From Phycisphaerales bacterium (GTDB lineage: Bacteria > Planctomycetota > Phycisphaerae > Phycisphaerales > UBA1924): DNA of 64,000 bases. The stretch is taken from contig JAFIFZ010000072.1 of assembly GCA_020831775.1 (NCBI GenBank), positions 1-64,000 of the forward strand, given 5' to 3'. Under the pieces are notes generated by a model, which made no database searches, was not told the DNA's origin, and saw only the letters and a program-made list of their open reading frames with translations. Made by a program: the position numbers and the translations under genes. How positions within the stretch are numbered: position 1 is the stretch's first letter; each line of letters begins with the position of its first letter. Of the stretch, positions 52,526 through 61,028 are shown piece after piece.

Positions 52526-54214
52526 TCAGAGCAGCGTCGCGGCCGCCGCGGCGATCGCTGCGTAGATCAGCATCGGAACGATGGTGAGGCGGAGGATCGA
52601 GGCGACGCCGCCGTGGAGGGCGTCGGGGGCCTCGCCGGCGGTCGGTCTGTCGCGCAGGCCGATGACCGCGGCGACCGCCACGATGTTGTGGATGCAGACC
52701 ATGTTGCCCAGCGATCCGCCCACGGTCTGGAGCGCGAGCACGCTGGTGATCTCCAAGTCGAGCGAATCGGCGATCGCCGCCTGGACGGGCGCGAAGGTGA
52801 GGTTCGAGACCGTGTTGGAGCCAGAGAAGAACGAGCCGAGCGCGCCGAGCAGCGGCGCGAGATAGATCCACGAGTCGCCGGCGGCGTCGGCCATGGCACG
52901 CCCGATCAGCATCACGGGGGAGGACTCCCCACCGAGCATCATCAGCTTGACCAGCACGAGCGCGCCGACGAGGGCGATCGCGGGGCGGGCGAGGCGCTTG
53001 AGTGTGTCCGTCCACGCCGAGACGGCGGCTTCGCGCCGGATCCGCAGCCCCGGGATCGCCAGCAGCGAGACCAGGACGAACGGGATCAGGAAAGGCACGA
53101 ACAGCAGCGGCATCCGCCACGCGACATCGGTGCCGAGAATGTCGCGGAACCCGACGACCAGCCCGGGCGTGATCCACGCGTTGCCAGCGGTACCGAGGTC
53201 GAGATCCGCCGCCGGGCCGTCTGCCGTGAGCAGGGCGCGGAGGCCGAACTGCTCGATCCTCGTTAGTGCGAGAAGCAGGACGACGGCGATGATGGGGCTG
53301 GCGGCTCGGATCGTTCCGAAGGGATGCCCGGTGTCTTCGGAATCGGGGAGCGGAAGCGATTCTGCTTCCGGGCTGGCCGACAAGCCGACACGCTTGTAGG
53401 CGAGCAGTGCGCCGACGACCGTGCCCGAAATGCCGCCGATGATCGAGGGGAACTCGGACGAGTGCATGGCCATGAACGCGTACGGCAGTACGGTGGCCAG
53501 CGTCATGAAGAGAATGAACCCGAGCGAGGCCCGGATCGTTCGCCAGGGGAGCACCACTCGCAGGGCGAGGACAGGGATGACCAGCGCCGCAACGGCGTTG
53601 ATGAACGCGGCCTTTGTCCCGACGGTGAGCAGTTCTTCCGAACTGAGCCCGAGTTCACCGAGGCCGAACCAGATCGGCGTGCCGACCGCCCCGAACGAGA
53701 CGGGCACGCTGTTCATGATGAGGCACATCGCGGCGACGCGGACCGCGGGGAAGCCGAGCCCCACGAGAATGGGTGCGGCGAGTGCGGCGGGCGCCCCGAA
53801 CCCGCAGAGGCCTTCGATCAGGAACGAGAAACCCCAGCCGACAAGCATGAGCTGCGCGACGGGGTGCGGGCTGAGCCCTCGGATGCGCCCTGTGAGCACG
53901 CGCATCGCGCCGGAGGCCTCCATGGTCTTGAACAGGAGCACCGCGCCGAACACGATCCCGATCGGGGTGAGCGCGGAGAGGGCGCCGTCGATGGCCGCGG
54001 CATGGATCCAGCGCCCGGGCTGAGCAAGTCCCGGCGGCGCGCCATCGGGGGTCGATCCGGCCCGAAACCACAGAAGTTGGAGGAGGTACGCGAAGGCGGC
54101 GACCGCCGGGAGCGCGATATGGGCCGGCAGCGGGAGCCAGCGGCGCGGTCGCGTCGCGGTCATCAGGACGATGAGCAGAGCGAGCGGCAGGATGGCCAGC
54201 ACCAGCGACATCAT
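52526..54214 (-). CDS. L-lactate permease family transporter
   Basis: Protein of 562 residues with about 12-14 membrane segments, of the LctP/GlcA family of proton-linked lactate or glycolate permeases. Typical stretches: FKTMEASGAM, GFSFLIEGLCGFGAPAALAAPIL, NSVPVSFGAVGTPIW, SFFSGSNTVSNLTFAPVQ and SLGNMVCIHNIVAVAAVIGL. AGGGG lies before the ATG at 54214, and a second ATG follows at once. It is a single gene on the minus strand between the protease and sigma genes, with 77 nt to the convergent protease gene. Confidence 0.93.
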   Translation of the reverse strand: MMSLVLAILPLALLIVLMTATRPRRWLPLPAHIALPAVAAFAYLLQLLWFRAGSTPDGAPPGLAQPGRWIHAAAIDGALSALTPIGIVFGAVLLFKTMEASGAMRVLTGRIRGLSPHPVAQLMLVGWGFSFLIEGLCGFGAPAALAAPILVGLGFPAVRVAAMCLIMNSVPVSFGAVGTPIWFGLGELGLSSEELLTVGTKAAFINAVAALVIPVLALRVVLPWRTIRASLGFILFMTLATVLPYAFMAMHSSEFPSIIGGISGTVVGALLAYKRVGLSASPEAESLPLPDSEDTGHPFGTIRAASPIIAVVLLLALTRIEQFGLRALLTADGPAADLDLGTAGNAWITPGLVVGFRDILGTDVAWRMPLLFVPFLIPFVLVSLLAIPGLRIRREAAVSAWTDTLKRLARPAIALVGALVLVKLMMLGGESSPVMLIGRAMADAAGDSWIYLAPLLGALGSFFSGSNTVSNLTFAPVQAAIADSLDLEITSVLALQTVGGSLGNMVCIHNIVAVAAVIGLRDRPTAGEAPDALHGGVASILRLTIVPMLIYAAIAAAAATLL

Positions 54215-54453
54215 GACCCCTGAACGCGGGTGCCGATCGTGAGCCTGGAATCCGGGTCAAGCGTAGCTGAGCAAGGGAGCGTGCCGGTTTGTGGGCGAGC
54301 GTCGGATCCGCACCGAACTGACGATGAACGACCTGGCGGGCGGTGCTGGCGTTGGTCCAGAGCGACCAAGAATAACGGTGACAGCCACGAGCGGACTCGA
54401 ATCGGGCGGTGCAAGCGTCTCTGCGGGCAGGCGGCCGCGGCGCGGCGTGCGTG

Positions 54454-54999
54454 TCACTCTTCGTCGGCCAGCCAGCGGCGGAGGTGCTCTGAGGCGTCGG
54501 TCCAGCGGCGGGTGACGGTCCGCTCGCTCAGCCGCAGGATCTCGGCGATGTCCGGCGTTGACAGGCCGCCGAAGTAGCGAAGCTCGACGACCTCCGCCAG
54601 TGCCGCGTCTTGCTCTCTGAGGCGATCGACAAGCCGCTGGACTGTTTCGGCGTCGAGGGCTGCATCGGCGCTTTGGGGTGCCGTGGGTTCTGTAGCGATC
54701 CGGAGTTCGGGGTGACGCTTTCGCTGCCTTGCGCGGTCGATCAGGATTCGACGCATGCAGCCTGCGTAGGTCCGGAAGAGGTGCAGGCGGTCCTGGAATT
54801 CGAGCTCGGAGAGCCTTGCGTAGGCGTCGTTGACCAGCTCTCCAGAACGCGGCAGATCGCCCGTTTCGCGCTCCCTGGCCAGCCGGGCGTTGGCGATCGC
54901 CTGCAGTTCGGTGTAGACGCGGTTAAAGAGCCGGTCTTCTGCCCCCGGCCGCCCCTCGTTCGCCTCGTTGATCAGTCTGGTGATCGAGCCCTCGGACAC
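54454..54999 (-). CDS. ECF-type sigma factor of the planctomycete kinase-associated group
   Basis: Sigma factor of 181 residues. Region 2 shows LVNDAYARLSELEFQDRLHLFRTYAGCMRRILIDRARQRKR, the LV-x-AY...R-RxILxDxAR signature of the Sig-70 X6 (TIGR02999-like) group that is plentiful in planctomycetes. Region 4 shows AALAEVVELRYFGGLSTPDIAEILRLSERTVTRRW. The GTG at 54999 with AGAGG 10 nt upstream is preferred; an upstream GTG (55050) adds 17 residues lacking homology. It is divergent from the DUF4384-like kinase gene, so it may control that kinase-protease operon. Confidence 0.9.
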   Translation of the reverse strand: MSEGSITRLINEANEGRPGAEDRLFNRVYTELQAIANARLARERETGDLPRSGELVNDAYARLSELEFQDRLHLFRTYAGCMRRILIDRARQRKRHPELRIATEPTAPQSADAALDAETVQRLVDRLREQDAALAEVVELRYFGGLSTPDIAEILRLSERTVTRRWTDASEHLRRWLADEE

Positions 55000-55388
55000 A
55001 GTTGAAGGCCTCTTGTGGAAAAAAATCTGTGAAATCGTGTCCGCTGGCACGCCCGGCTGACGCTTGTGAGTGTAGCGAACGGGCGTCCGGAACGCGGACC
55101 CGGGATCGGTGCATGTACGGATCTGTCAAGTGACGGCGACATCGCACAATTCGCCGTGGCGGCCGCTCGAAGGGCCTGACTGTCCGATCCCGGGCCGCGT
55201 CTTCGGGCGGCCCCCTTGCGTCGGCGTGCTCGATCTGTAGGCTGGAGGTGGGTCTGATCGCGAACGAACCCAACCAAACGAACGGGAGTTGGCTTGTCAC
55301 GGATTGAAGCACAGATCGTCCCTTGCGTTCCCGACCGGCGAGATGCACCTCGTTCTGCATCACAAGCCAGACGGCCCGGGCGGCGCCG
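55000..55388 (+). other. Divergent intergenic region between sigma factor and kinase genes
   Basis: 389 nt with no convincing gene. A locally AT-rich stretch lies around 55010-55040. TTGTCA (55294-55299) could be a -35 element of the kinase gene, but no matching -10 was found at standard spacing. As the control region of two divergent signalling genes it may hold promoters read by the adjacent ECF sigma factor. Confidence 0.5.
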
Positions 55389-57224
55389 ATGAACACCGAC
55401 GATCGCCGGGGAGTCAGCACCGATCCGCGCCCGTGGAAGGCTGAGGATGTGCTCAGAGTCGCCGTCGAGCGGCCGGACCGGGACGGAAGCCCCTTGTCGA
55501 CGCGCGAACGGATCGAGCGGTGCTTCGATGCGACCGTCGGCGCCTCGTCCGAGGCCCCCACCGCCGATAGGTTGGGCGGGATCGGTTTGGAGATTAGCTC
55601 GATCGAGCCCTGGTCCGGATCGCCGGCGAAGTGGCCGACCTCCGACGCTGAGCTGCCGTCACAGCCTCCGGCCCAGATCCCCAATCACGAACTGGTCTCG
55701 TGCCTCGGCGCCGGCGGGTTCGGGCAGGTCTGGCTCGCCAGGCAGTTGCTGACCGGGCACTTCCGCGCATGCAAGCTGGTGCCCGAAGAGAAGTCCGTCG
55801 AGCTTGAGGGGCTGCGCCACCTCAAGCAACGCGTGCCTTCTCACCACGGCCTGCTGCCGATCGAGGATGTCGGGGCGGTCGAGGGCTGGCTGTATTGCCT
55901 CATGCCGCTGGCCGACAGCGCGACGAGCACGGTCGTGCGGGATGCTTCGAGCTACGACCCGATGACCCTGGCGGTCTACGCCGGGCGGGGCAGGCCCCCC
56001 AGCACCGAAACCGCCTCGATCGTGGCGTCGCTGGCCGATGCGACGGCCCACCTGCATGCCCACGGCGTGACCCACGGGGACATCAAGCCGGCGAACATCC
56101 TGCGGCTGGACGGCCGGTGGGTGCTGGCCGACTACGGGCTGGCGCGGGACCTCGCAAAGCCGAGTGGGCAAGGCCGGACCCCGGGGTATCTGCCCGAGAG
56201 CGAGGACCCCGGAAGCCCCGCCGCCGATCGCTTCGCGCTGGGCGTGGTGCTGATGGGGCTGCTGACGGTCCAAACGCCCGATCGGCTGGAAGAGGTCAGG
56301 TCGACGGCGCCCGAGCGGTTCGGGCTCGACCCAATCGGCCAGCGGCTCTTCGAGGTGATGCATCGAGCGACCTCGCCGCGGCCGGAGGACCGGTTCGGAT
56401 CGGCCGGGGAGTTGGCCAGTGCGGTGCGGCGTGCGGCCGAGGAGGCCGAAGTCAGGCCGGCGCCATGGAAGAGATGGCTCCCGGCCGGTGTGCTGCTCGC
56501 CGCGGGTTTGTTGATCGCGGTGTTCGCCGGGCTTGTGCTGCTGCAGTCGGCAGGCCCAAAGGAGGGTCCGGCATCAACCGCCGCGGTCGATGCGGAGACA
56601 GCGCCGGCGACGGACGCGGAGGCCCTCTCACCCGCTTCGGTCAGGATCGAATCGTTTGAGATCCGCCATTACCGCTACGACCCGACTACGGACACCTTGG
56701 TCTCTGTCGGCCCGCTGGGGGCGGACAACCCCGCCGCCCGCGATGATGACGATGTGACCGTCCACGCCCGCTTGGACGGGCCGGCCTACTTCTACCTCGT
56801 CTCACTCGACACCGACGGCGTGGTCCGCCCGCGCCTGCCCGATTCGCCGACCGAAGCGCCCGCCCCCGTCGACCGGATCGACTACCCGAGCTTTCCGACG
56901 GGTTCGGAGGAAGACCTCGTGTTCAACCTGAGCCGGGGACCGGGAACGCAGGGATTCATGCTGCTGGTGAGCGCCGAGCCGTTGCCGAGCTGGTCGGACT
57001 GGGTCGCCGCCCGGGGCGAGCCGACCTGGACGACCGAGTCACTGCCGCCCAGCGGCGTGGTGTTCTTCGACGGGTCGGAGGTGCGCTACGCCAGCGCGAC
57101 ACGAGAGCCGATGCCGCGGAGGGGCCGTCTGGTGCAAGATCCGATCGACTGGGCGATGACCCATGGCGAGTTTTCTGCTGTTCGGTTTATCGCGTTCACG
57201 GTGCTTGAAGGCGGGGATGGATGA
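55389..57224 (+). CDS. Membrane protein kinase (non-RD, HGD type) with extracytoplasmic DUF4384-like domain
   Basis: Protein of 611 residues. A 95-residue leader precedes a kinase domain (about 100-350): GAGGFGQVWLAR, Lys129 in ACKLV, THGDIKPANIL (Arg of HRD replaced by Gly; Asp231 kept), DYGLAR for DFG and TPGYLPES as a weak APE. The Lys, Asp and DYG Asp are present, so activity is plausible. A membrane helix follows (LPAGVLLAAGLLIAVFAGLVLL). The C-terminal part, with GPAYFYLVSLDTDGVVRPRLP, resembles DUF4384, a domain common beside caspase-like proteins. The stop overlaps the start of the CHAT gene (ATGA). Confidence 0.85.
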   Translation: MNTDDRRGVSTDPRPWKAEDVLRVAVERPDRDGSPLSTRERIERCFDATVGASSEAPTADRLGGIGLEISSIEPWSGSPAKWPTSDAELPSQPPAQIPNHELVSCLGAGGFGQVWLARQLLTGHFRACKLVPEEKSVELEGLRHLKQRVPSHHGLLPIEDVGAVEGWLYCLMPLADSATSTVVRDASSYDPMTLAVYAGRGRPPSTETASIVASLADATAHLHAHGVTHGDIKPANILRLDGRWVLADYGLARDLAKPSGQGRTPGYLPESEDPGSPAADRFALGVVLMGLLTVQTPDRLEEVRSTAPERFGLDPIGQRLFEVMHRATSPRPEDRFGSAGELASAVRRAAEEAEVRPAPWKRWLPAGVLLAAGLLIAVFAGLVLLQSAGPKEGPASTAAVDAETAPATDAEALSPASVRIESFEIRHYRYDPTTDTLVSVGPLGADNPAARDDDDVTVHARLDGPAYFYLVSLDTDGVVRPRLPDSPTEAPAPVDRIDYPSFPTGSEEDLVFNLSRGPGTQGFMLLVSAEPLPSWSDWVAARGEPTWTTESLPPSGVVFFDGSEVRYASATREPMPRRGRLVQDPIDWAMTHGEFSAVRFIAFTVLEGGDG

Positions 57225-60200
57225 TGGTTGCGAAGCGGACAGGGCTGGCGGTGTCGGCTGCGATTTTGGTCTTCGTGGCCTGCAGCGCGGCCGCTGCTTC
57301 TTCGGCCGAGGCTCGGGATGAGGCATCCCGACAGAATCTGCCCGAGTGGAGCCAGGACCCCGAGAGCCTGCCGCCGGAGTTGCGTCCGCTGGACATCACG
57401 CGGCCGATGCTGCCGGAAGGGGCTGCGGCGGAGGTGGCCGAGTTGGAGGCCCGGATCGCGAAGATCGAGAGTTCATGGCTCACGCTTGAGACTCGGGCCG
57501 AGCAGGACGCGGCGCTCGACGAGGCGATCGGGCTCGCCGAGCGTGTGCTGGCGATACATTTCGAGTACCAGGGCAACACGGAGGCGGGCGTCCGCTGGCG
57601 CGACGCGGCGGGCGAGCCGAGCGAGTGGTACGAAGTCGTCAACGCACGCCGAAAGTTCGCAGACCTTCGCCTGCTGCGAGCGCTCGGAGGCGAAGCCCGC
57701 GCTGCGCTCGCCACGCTCGACGGGAAAAACGCCGATCTCGAGCGACTCTACATGCAGGGAAAGTACGCCGAGGCGCAAGCTGTTGCGGAGCGACAGCTCT
57801 CCGTCCGCCGCCGCGTCTTTGGAGACGAGCATCCGTTTCTATTCGATTCCATCAGCAACATCGGTGTCCTGCTTCGGATCCAAGGCCGACTCGAAGAGGC
57901 CGAGGCGAACTACCGCGAGGTGTTGGAGGGCCGCCGGCGCGTGCTGGGCGACGAGCACCCGGATACGCTCATCTCAATCAGCAACATGGGCGCAATGCTT
58001 CACCACCAGAGCAAGCCCGCCGAGGCCGAGCCGTACTATCGCGAGGCGCTGGTGGGCAGCCGCCGCGTGCTGGGCGACGACCACCCGCACACGCTGACCT
58101 CAATGAACAACATGGGCGGCTTGCTTTCCTTGCAGGGCCGTATGGCCGAGGCCGAGCCACACCTGCACAAGGTGTTGGAGGGCCGCCGCCGCGTGCTTGG
58201 CGGCGAGCACCCGAGCACGCTCCACTCAATGAACAGCATGGGTGTCCTGCTCGGGAGACGGGGCAAGCTGGCCGAGGCCGAGCCGTACCTCCGCGAGGCG
58301 CTGGAGGTCCGGCGTCGCGTGCTGGGCGGTGATCACCCGGACACGCTCATCTCGAGCGGCCACATGGGCGTTCTTCTCCTGGAACTGGGCCGGCTCGCGG
58401 AGGCGGAGCCTTACACACGCGAGGCGATGGAAGGCCATCGCCGCGTGTTGGGCGACGACCACCTTGAAACGGTAACCTCTTTCGCGAGGGTGGGAATACT
58501 GTTCAAGCGCCAAGGTAAGCTGGCCGAGGCCGAGCCGTATCTCCGCGAGGCATTGGAAGTCCGGCGTCGCGTGCTGGGCGACGAGCACCCGGAGACGCTG
58601 AGCTCCAACATCAACATAGGCCTCTTGTTCCTGGCCCAGGGCAAGCTGTCGGAGGCCGAGGCGTACTGCCGCGAGGCGCTGGATGGCCGCCGCAGCGTGT
58701 TGGGCTCTGAGCACCCGAGCACGCTTCAAACCATCAACGACATGGGCTTTCTGCTCCAGGAGCAGGGCAAGCTGTCCGAGGCCGATGCGTACTACCGCGA
58801 GGCGTTGGAGGGCGTCCGCCTTGTGCTGGGGAACGACCACCCGAGCACTTTGAGGAGCATCCACAACATGGGCGCTCTGCTCCGGGCCCATGGCCGCCTG
58901 TCCGAGGCCGAGCCGTACTACAGCGAAGCGTTGGAAACCGCGGAGCGTTTGCGCCTGGATGTGATCGGCGATTCGCAGTCACGGGCGCAGATGGCCGGCG
59001 CGGTCAACTTACCCGGCATCGCGGCGGCGTACGCGCGAATGCTGGTTGAGCTCGGCAGGCCCGCCGAGGCGTTGGTGGTGCTCGAGCGTGGGCGTGGACG
59101 CGCGGGGCTCGATCTCTTTGCCGGCGGGCGTCGCGCGGCGGAGGAGGTGCTGCGGGCCGCCTCGGGTGAAGCGGAACTGACTCTCTACGACGCGGAGTTG
59201 GCTGCCGAGGAAGAGGCCCGCCTGGCGCTGATCGAGGCCGAGAACCGCCTGAGCGCTGCGCCCGAGGAGGAGAAGGCCGCTTGGACCGAGCGAGTCATGG
59301 CGGCGCGGGTCACACTTGGTGAAAAGACGGCGTCGGTCTTCGCCGAGCTGCGGGGTCTGGTGCCCACGCTCGACCCGCTCTTGATCGAACAGATTCTGGC
59401 GGCGTTGGCGCCCGGCGAGGCACTGCTGACCTTCGCCTTCACGCACGACGGCGCGATCGCGCTGGTGGCTCGTGACGGGCGGGTTCGCGGCGTGTCGCTG
59501 GCGAAGGACAGCGACGAGGCCGCGGCGCTGCTCGCGGCGATTGCTGATGTGCGCGGGGCGATCGCGTCGAGGCCGTCCGGCGGCGAGGCGATTGATGCGG
59601 GTGTGGTAGCCGCGGCGCGAGCAATTGCGGCCCCGGAGGAACTCCGCGCTCTGCTCGATGGCGCGGGCTCGGTCATCGCCGTCGCCGACGGGCCGCTGGC
59701 GGGCCTGCCCATGGAGCTGCTGTTCGAGGATCTGCAGATCGCCTACGCCCCCAGCGCGACGATCGCCCTGCGGCCGAGGCTGGAGGGCCAGACCGGCACA
59801 ACAGTCGCGTCTTCGGCTCCGCAGGGCGCGGGCGTCGTCCTGGGCGATCCGGTCTTCGCAGGCTTCGAACGCGAGGAGCCGGACTATCCCGAGACGGGCA
59901 TCCTGCTGGCGATGGTGCAGGAAGGGAGCAACGCCGCGACCGCGGGGCTGACGCGCGGCGATGTGTTGCTCAGCTACGGCGATCACGAACTGAGCTCGGC
60001 CGAAGCCCTCGGACCGGCGATCGGCGCGACGGCCGAGGCGATGGCGACGCGTGGCTCAGCGGAAGGCGACCGCCCCGTGCCCGCACGGGTTTGGCGAGAT
60101 GGCAAAGAGATCGAAGTCTCGCTGGCGTTGGGCCGCATGGGCGTGGAGATGGACCAGCGTCCGCCCGCCGACGGCCTGCGCTCGATGGCGACCTTCGACC

Positions 60201-61018
60201 GTTCGGCAGACATCCTCGCCGCCAACGCCACGGCGCTCGAACAGGTCCGCTTCTACGGCGGCGGGCTGGGCCCGCTGCCTGCGACTCGCCTGGAAGCCGC
60301 CGCCGTCGCCGCGATGCTCGGCGGGGACGCCACGCTGCTGCTGGGCGAGGACGCGTCGGGACCTCGCCTGCGTAAAGCGATCGAGTCTTCCCCGCCGCGT
60401 GTGCTGCACCTGGCGACGCACGGCCTGCTGGGGTCGTCAGACCGCCCGCTGCTGGCGAGCCTGGCATTCACCACGCCCGACGAGCCGACGCTTGAAGACA
60501 ACGGCTTCGTGACGCTGGGAGACATCCTCGCGACATGGGGCGGGCAGCTGCGCGACACCGAGCTGGTGGTGCTGTCGGCCTGCGACACGGCGTCGGCTGT
60601 GCGTCAGGGCGACACGATGATGGCTCTGCCGCTCGGCCTGCTGATCGCGGGCGCCGACACCGTCATCGCGAGCCTGTGGAAGGTCGACGACCGGGCGACG
60701 GCCTTCCTCATGGCCCGCTTCTACGCCAACTGGCTCGGCAAGGCCCAAGCCGAACGCGAGGTCGACGGCGTGCAATACGAGGCGGGACAGCCCATGCCCA
60801 AGCTCGCCGCACTGCGCGAAGCGCAGGCCTGGCTGCGTAACCTGACCGCCGATGACCGCGACCGATTGCTCGATGAGTCGGGTGATCTTGGCGAGAATAT
60901 CGCCGCCTCACGCGGCGTCTCGCCGGCGCGGGCCCGGATCGTCCAGCCCGACCAGCAACGCCCCTACGAGCATCCATACTACTGGGCCGCGTTCGTCCTC
61001 TACGGCAGCCCGGACTGA
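57221..61018 (+). CDS. Exported TPR-CHAT (caspase-like) protein with PDZ domain inserted in the protease
   Basis: Protein of 1265 residues. An N-terminal Sec signal (VSAAILVFVACSAAAASS; Cys within it might allow lipid attachment) precedes about 10 kinesin-light-chain TPR units of 42 residues (about 170-590). A helical linker follows, then a CHAT caspase-like domain from about 730 with catalytic His1067 (LHLATHG) and Cys1121 (LSACDTA), ending in YYWAAFVLYG. A PDZ-like domain (about 887-976; VQEGSNAATAGLTRGDVLLS) interrupts CHAT between its first and second parts. CHAT proteases act in regulated cell signalling or death. It is coupled by a 4-nt overlap to the kinase gene. Confidence 0.9.
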   Translation: MMVAKRTGLAVSAAILVFVACSAAAASSAEARDEASRQNLPEWSQDPESLPPELRPLDITRPMLPEGAAAEVAELEARIAKIESSWLTLETRAEQDAALDEAIGLAERVLAIHFEYQGNTEAGVRWRDAAGEPSEWYEVVNARRKFADLRLLRALGGEARAALATLDGKNADLERLYMQGKYAEAQAVAERQLSVRRRVFGDEHPFLFDSISNIGVLLRIQGRLEEAEANYREVLEGRRRVLGDEHPDTLISISNMGAMLHHQSKPAEAEPYYREALVGSRRVLGDDHPHTLTSMNNMGGLLSLQGRMAEAEPHLHKVLEGRRRVLGGEHPSTLHSMNSMGVLLGRRGKLAEAEPYLREALEVRRRVLGGDHPDTLISSGHMGVLLLELGRLAEAEPYTREAMEGHRRVLGDDHLETVTSFARVGILFKRQGKLAEAEPYLREALEVRRRVLGDEHPETLSSNINIGLLFLAQGKLSEAEAYCREALDGRRSVLGSEHPSTLQTINDMGFLLQEQGKLSEADAYYREALEGVRLVLGNDHPSTLRSIHNMGALLRAHGRLSEAEPYYSEALETAERLRLDVIGDSQSRAQMAGAVNLPGIAAAYARMLVELGRPAEALVVLERGRGRAGLDLFAGGRRAAEEVLRAASGEAELTLYDAELAAEEEARLALIEAENRLSAAPEEEKAAWTERVMAARVTLGEKTASVFAELRGLVPTLDPLLIEQILAALAPGEALLTFAFTHDGAIALVARDGRVRGVSLAKDSDEAAALLAAIADVRGAIASRPSGGEAIDAGVVAAARAIAAPEELRALLDGAGSVIAVADGPLAGLPMELLFEDLQIAYAPSATIALRPRLEGQTGTTVASSAPQGAGVVLGDPVFAGFEREEPDYPETGILLAMVQEGSNAATAGLTRGDVLLSYGDHELSSAEALGPAIGATAEAMATRGSAEGDRPVPARVWRDGKEIEVSLALGRMGVEMDQRPPADGLRSMATFDRSADILAANATALEQVRFYGGGLGPLPATRLEAAAVAAMLGGDATLLLGEDASGPRLRKAIESSPPRVLHLATHGLLGSSDRPLLASLAFTTPDEPTLEDNGFVTLGDILATWGGQLRDTELVVLSACDTASAVRQGDTMMALPLGLLIAGADTVIASLWKVDDRATAFLMARFYANWLGKAQAEREVDGVQYEAGQPMPKLAALREAQAWLRNLTADDRDRLLDESGDLGENIAASRGVSPARARIVQPDQQRPYEHPYYWAAFVLYGSPD
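58265..58644 (+). repeat. Tandem TPR-coding repeats with 252-nt (two-unit) near-duplication
   Basis: Within the CHAT gene the TPR units repeat every 126 nt. The stretch beginning AAGCTGGCCGAGGCC at 58265 recurs at 58517, exactly 252 nt later, with about nine in ten bases the same over at least 70 nt. This suggests duplication of a two-unit block. Neighbouring units share the same 126-nt register but are less alike. Confidence 0.8.
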
Positions 61019-61028
61019 CACACACAGT

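Noticed and set aside
57221-61018. Reading the TPR-CHAT gene as part of a type III-E CRISPR system (Csx29-like)
   Set aside because: No CRISPR array, Cas7-11, Cas1/Cas2 or reverse transcriptase lies in the window. The TPRs are kinesin-light-chain type, the protein has a signal peptide, and a PDZ is inserted. Only the regulatory logic is comparable.
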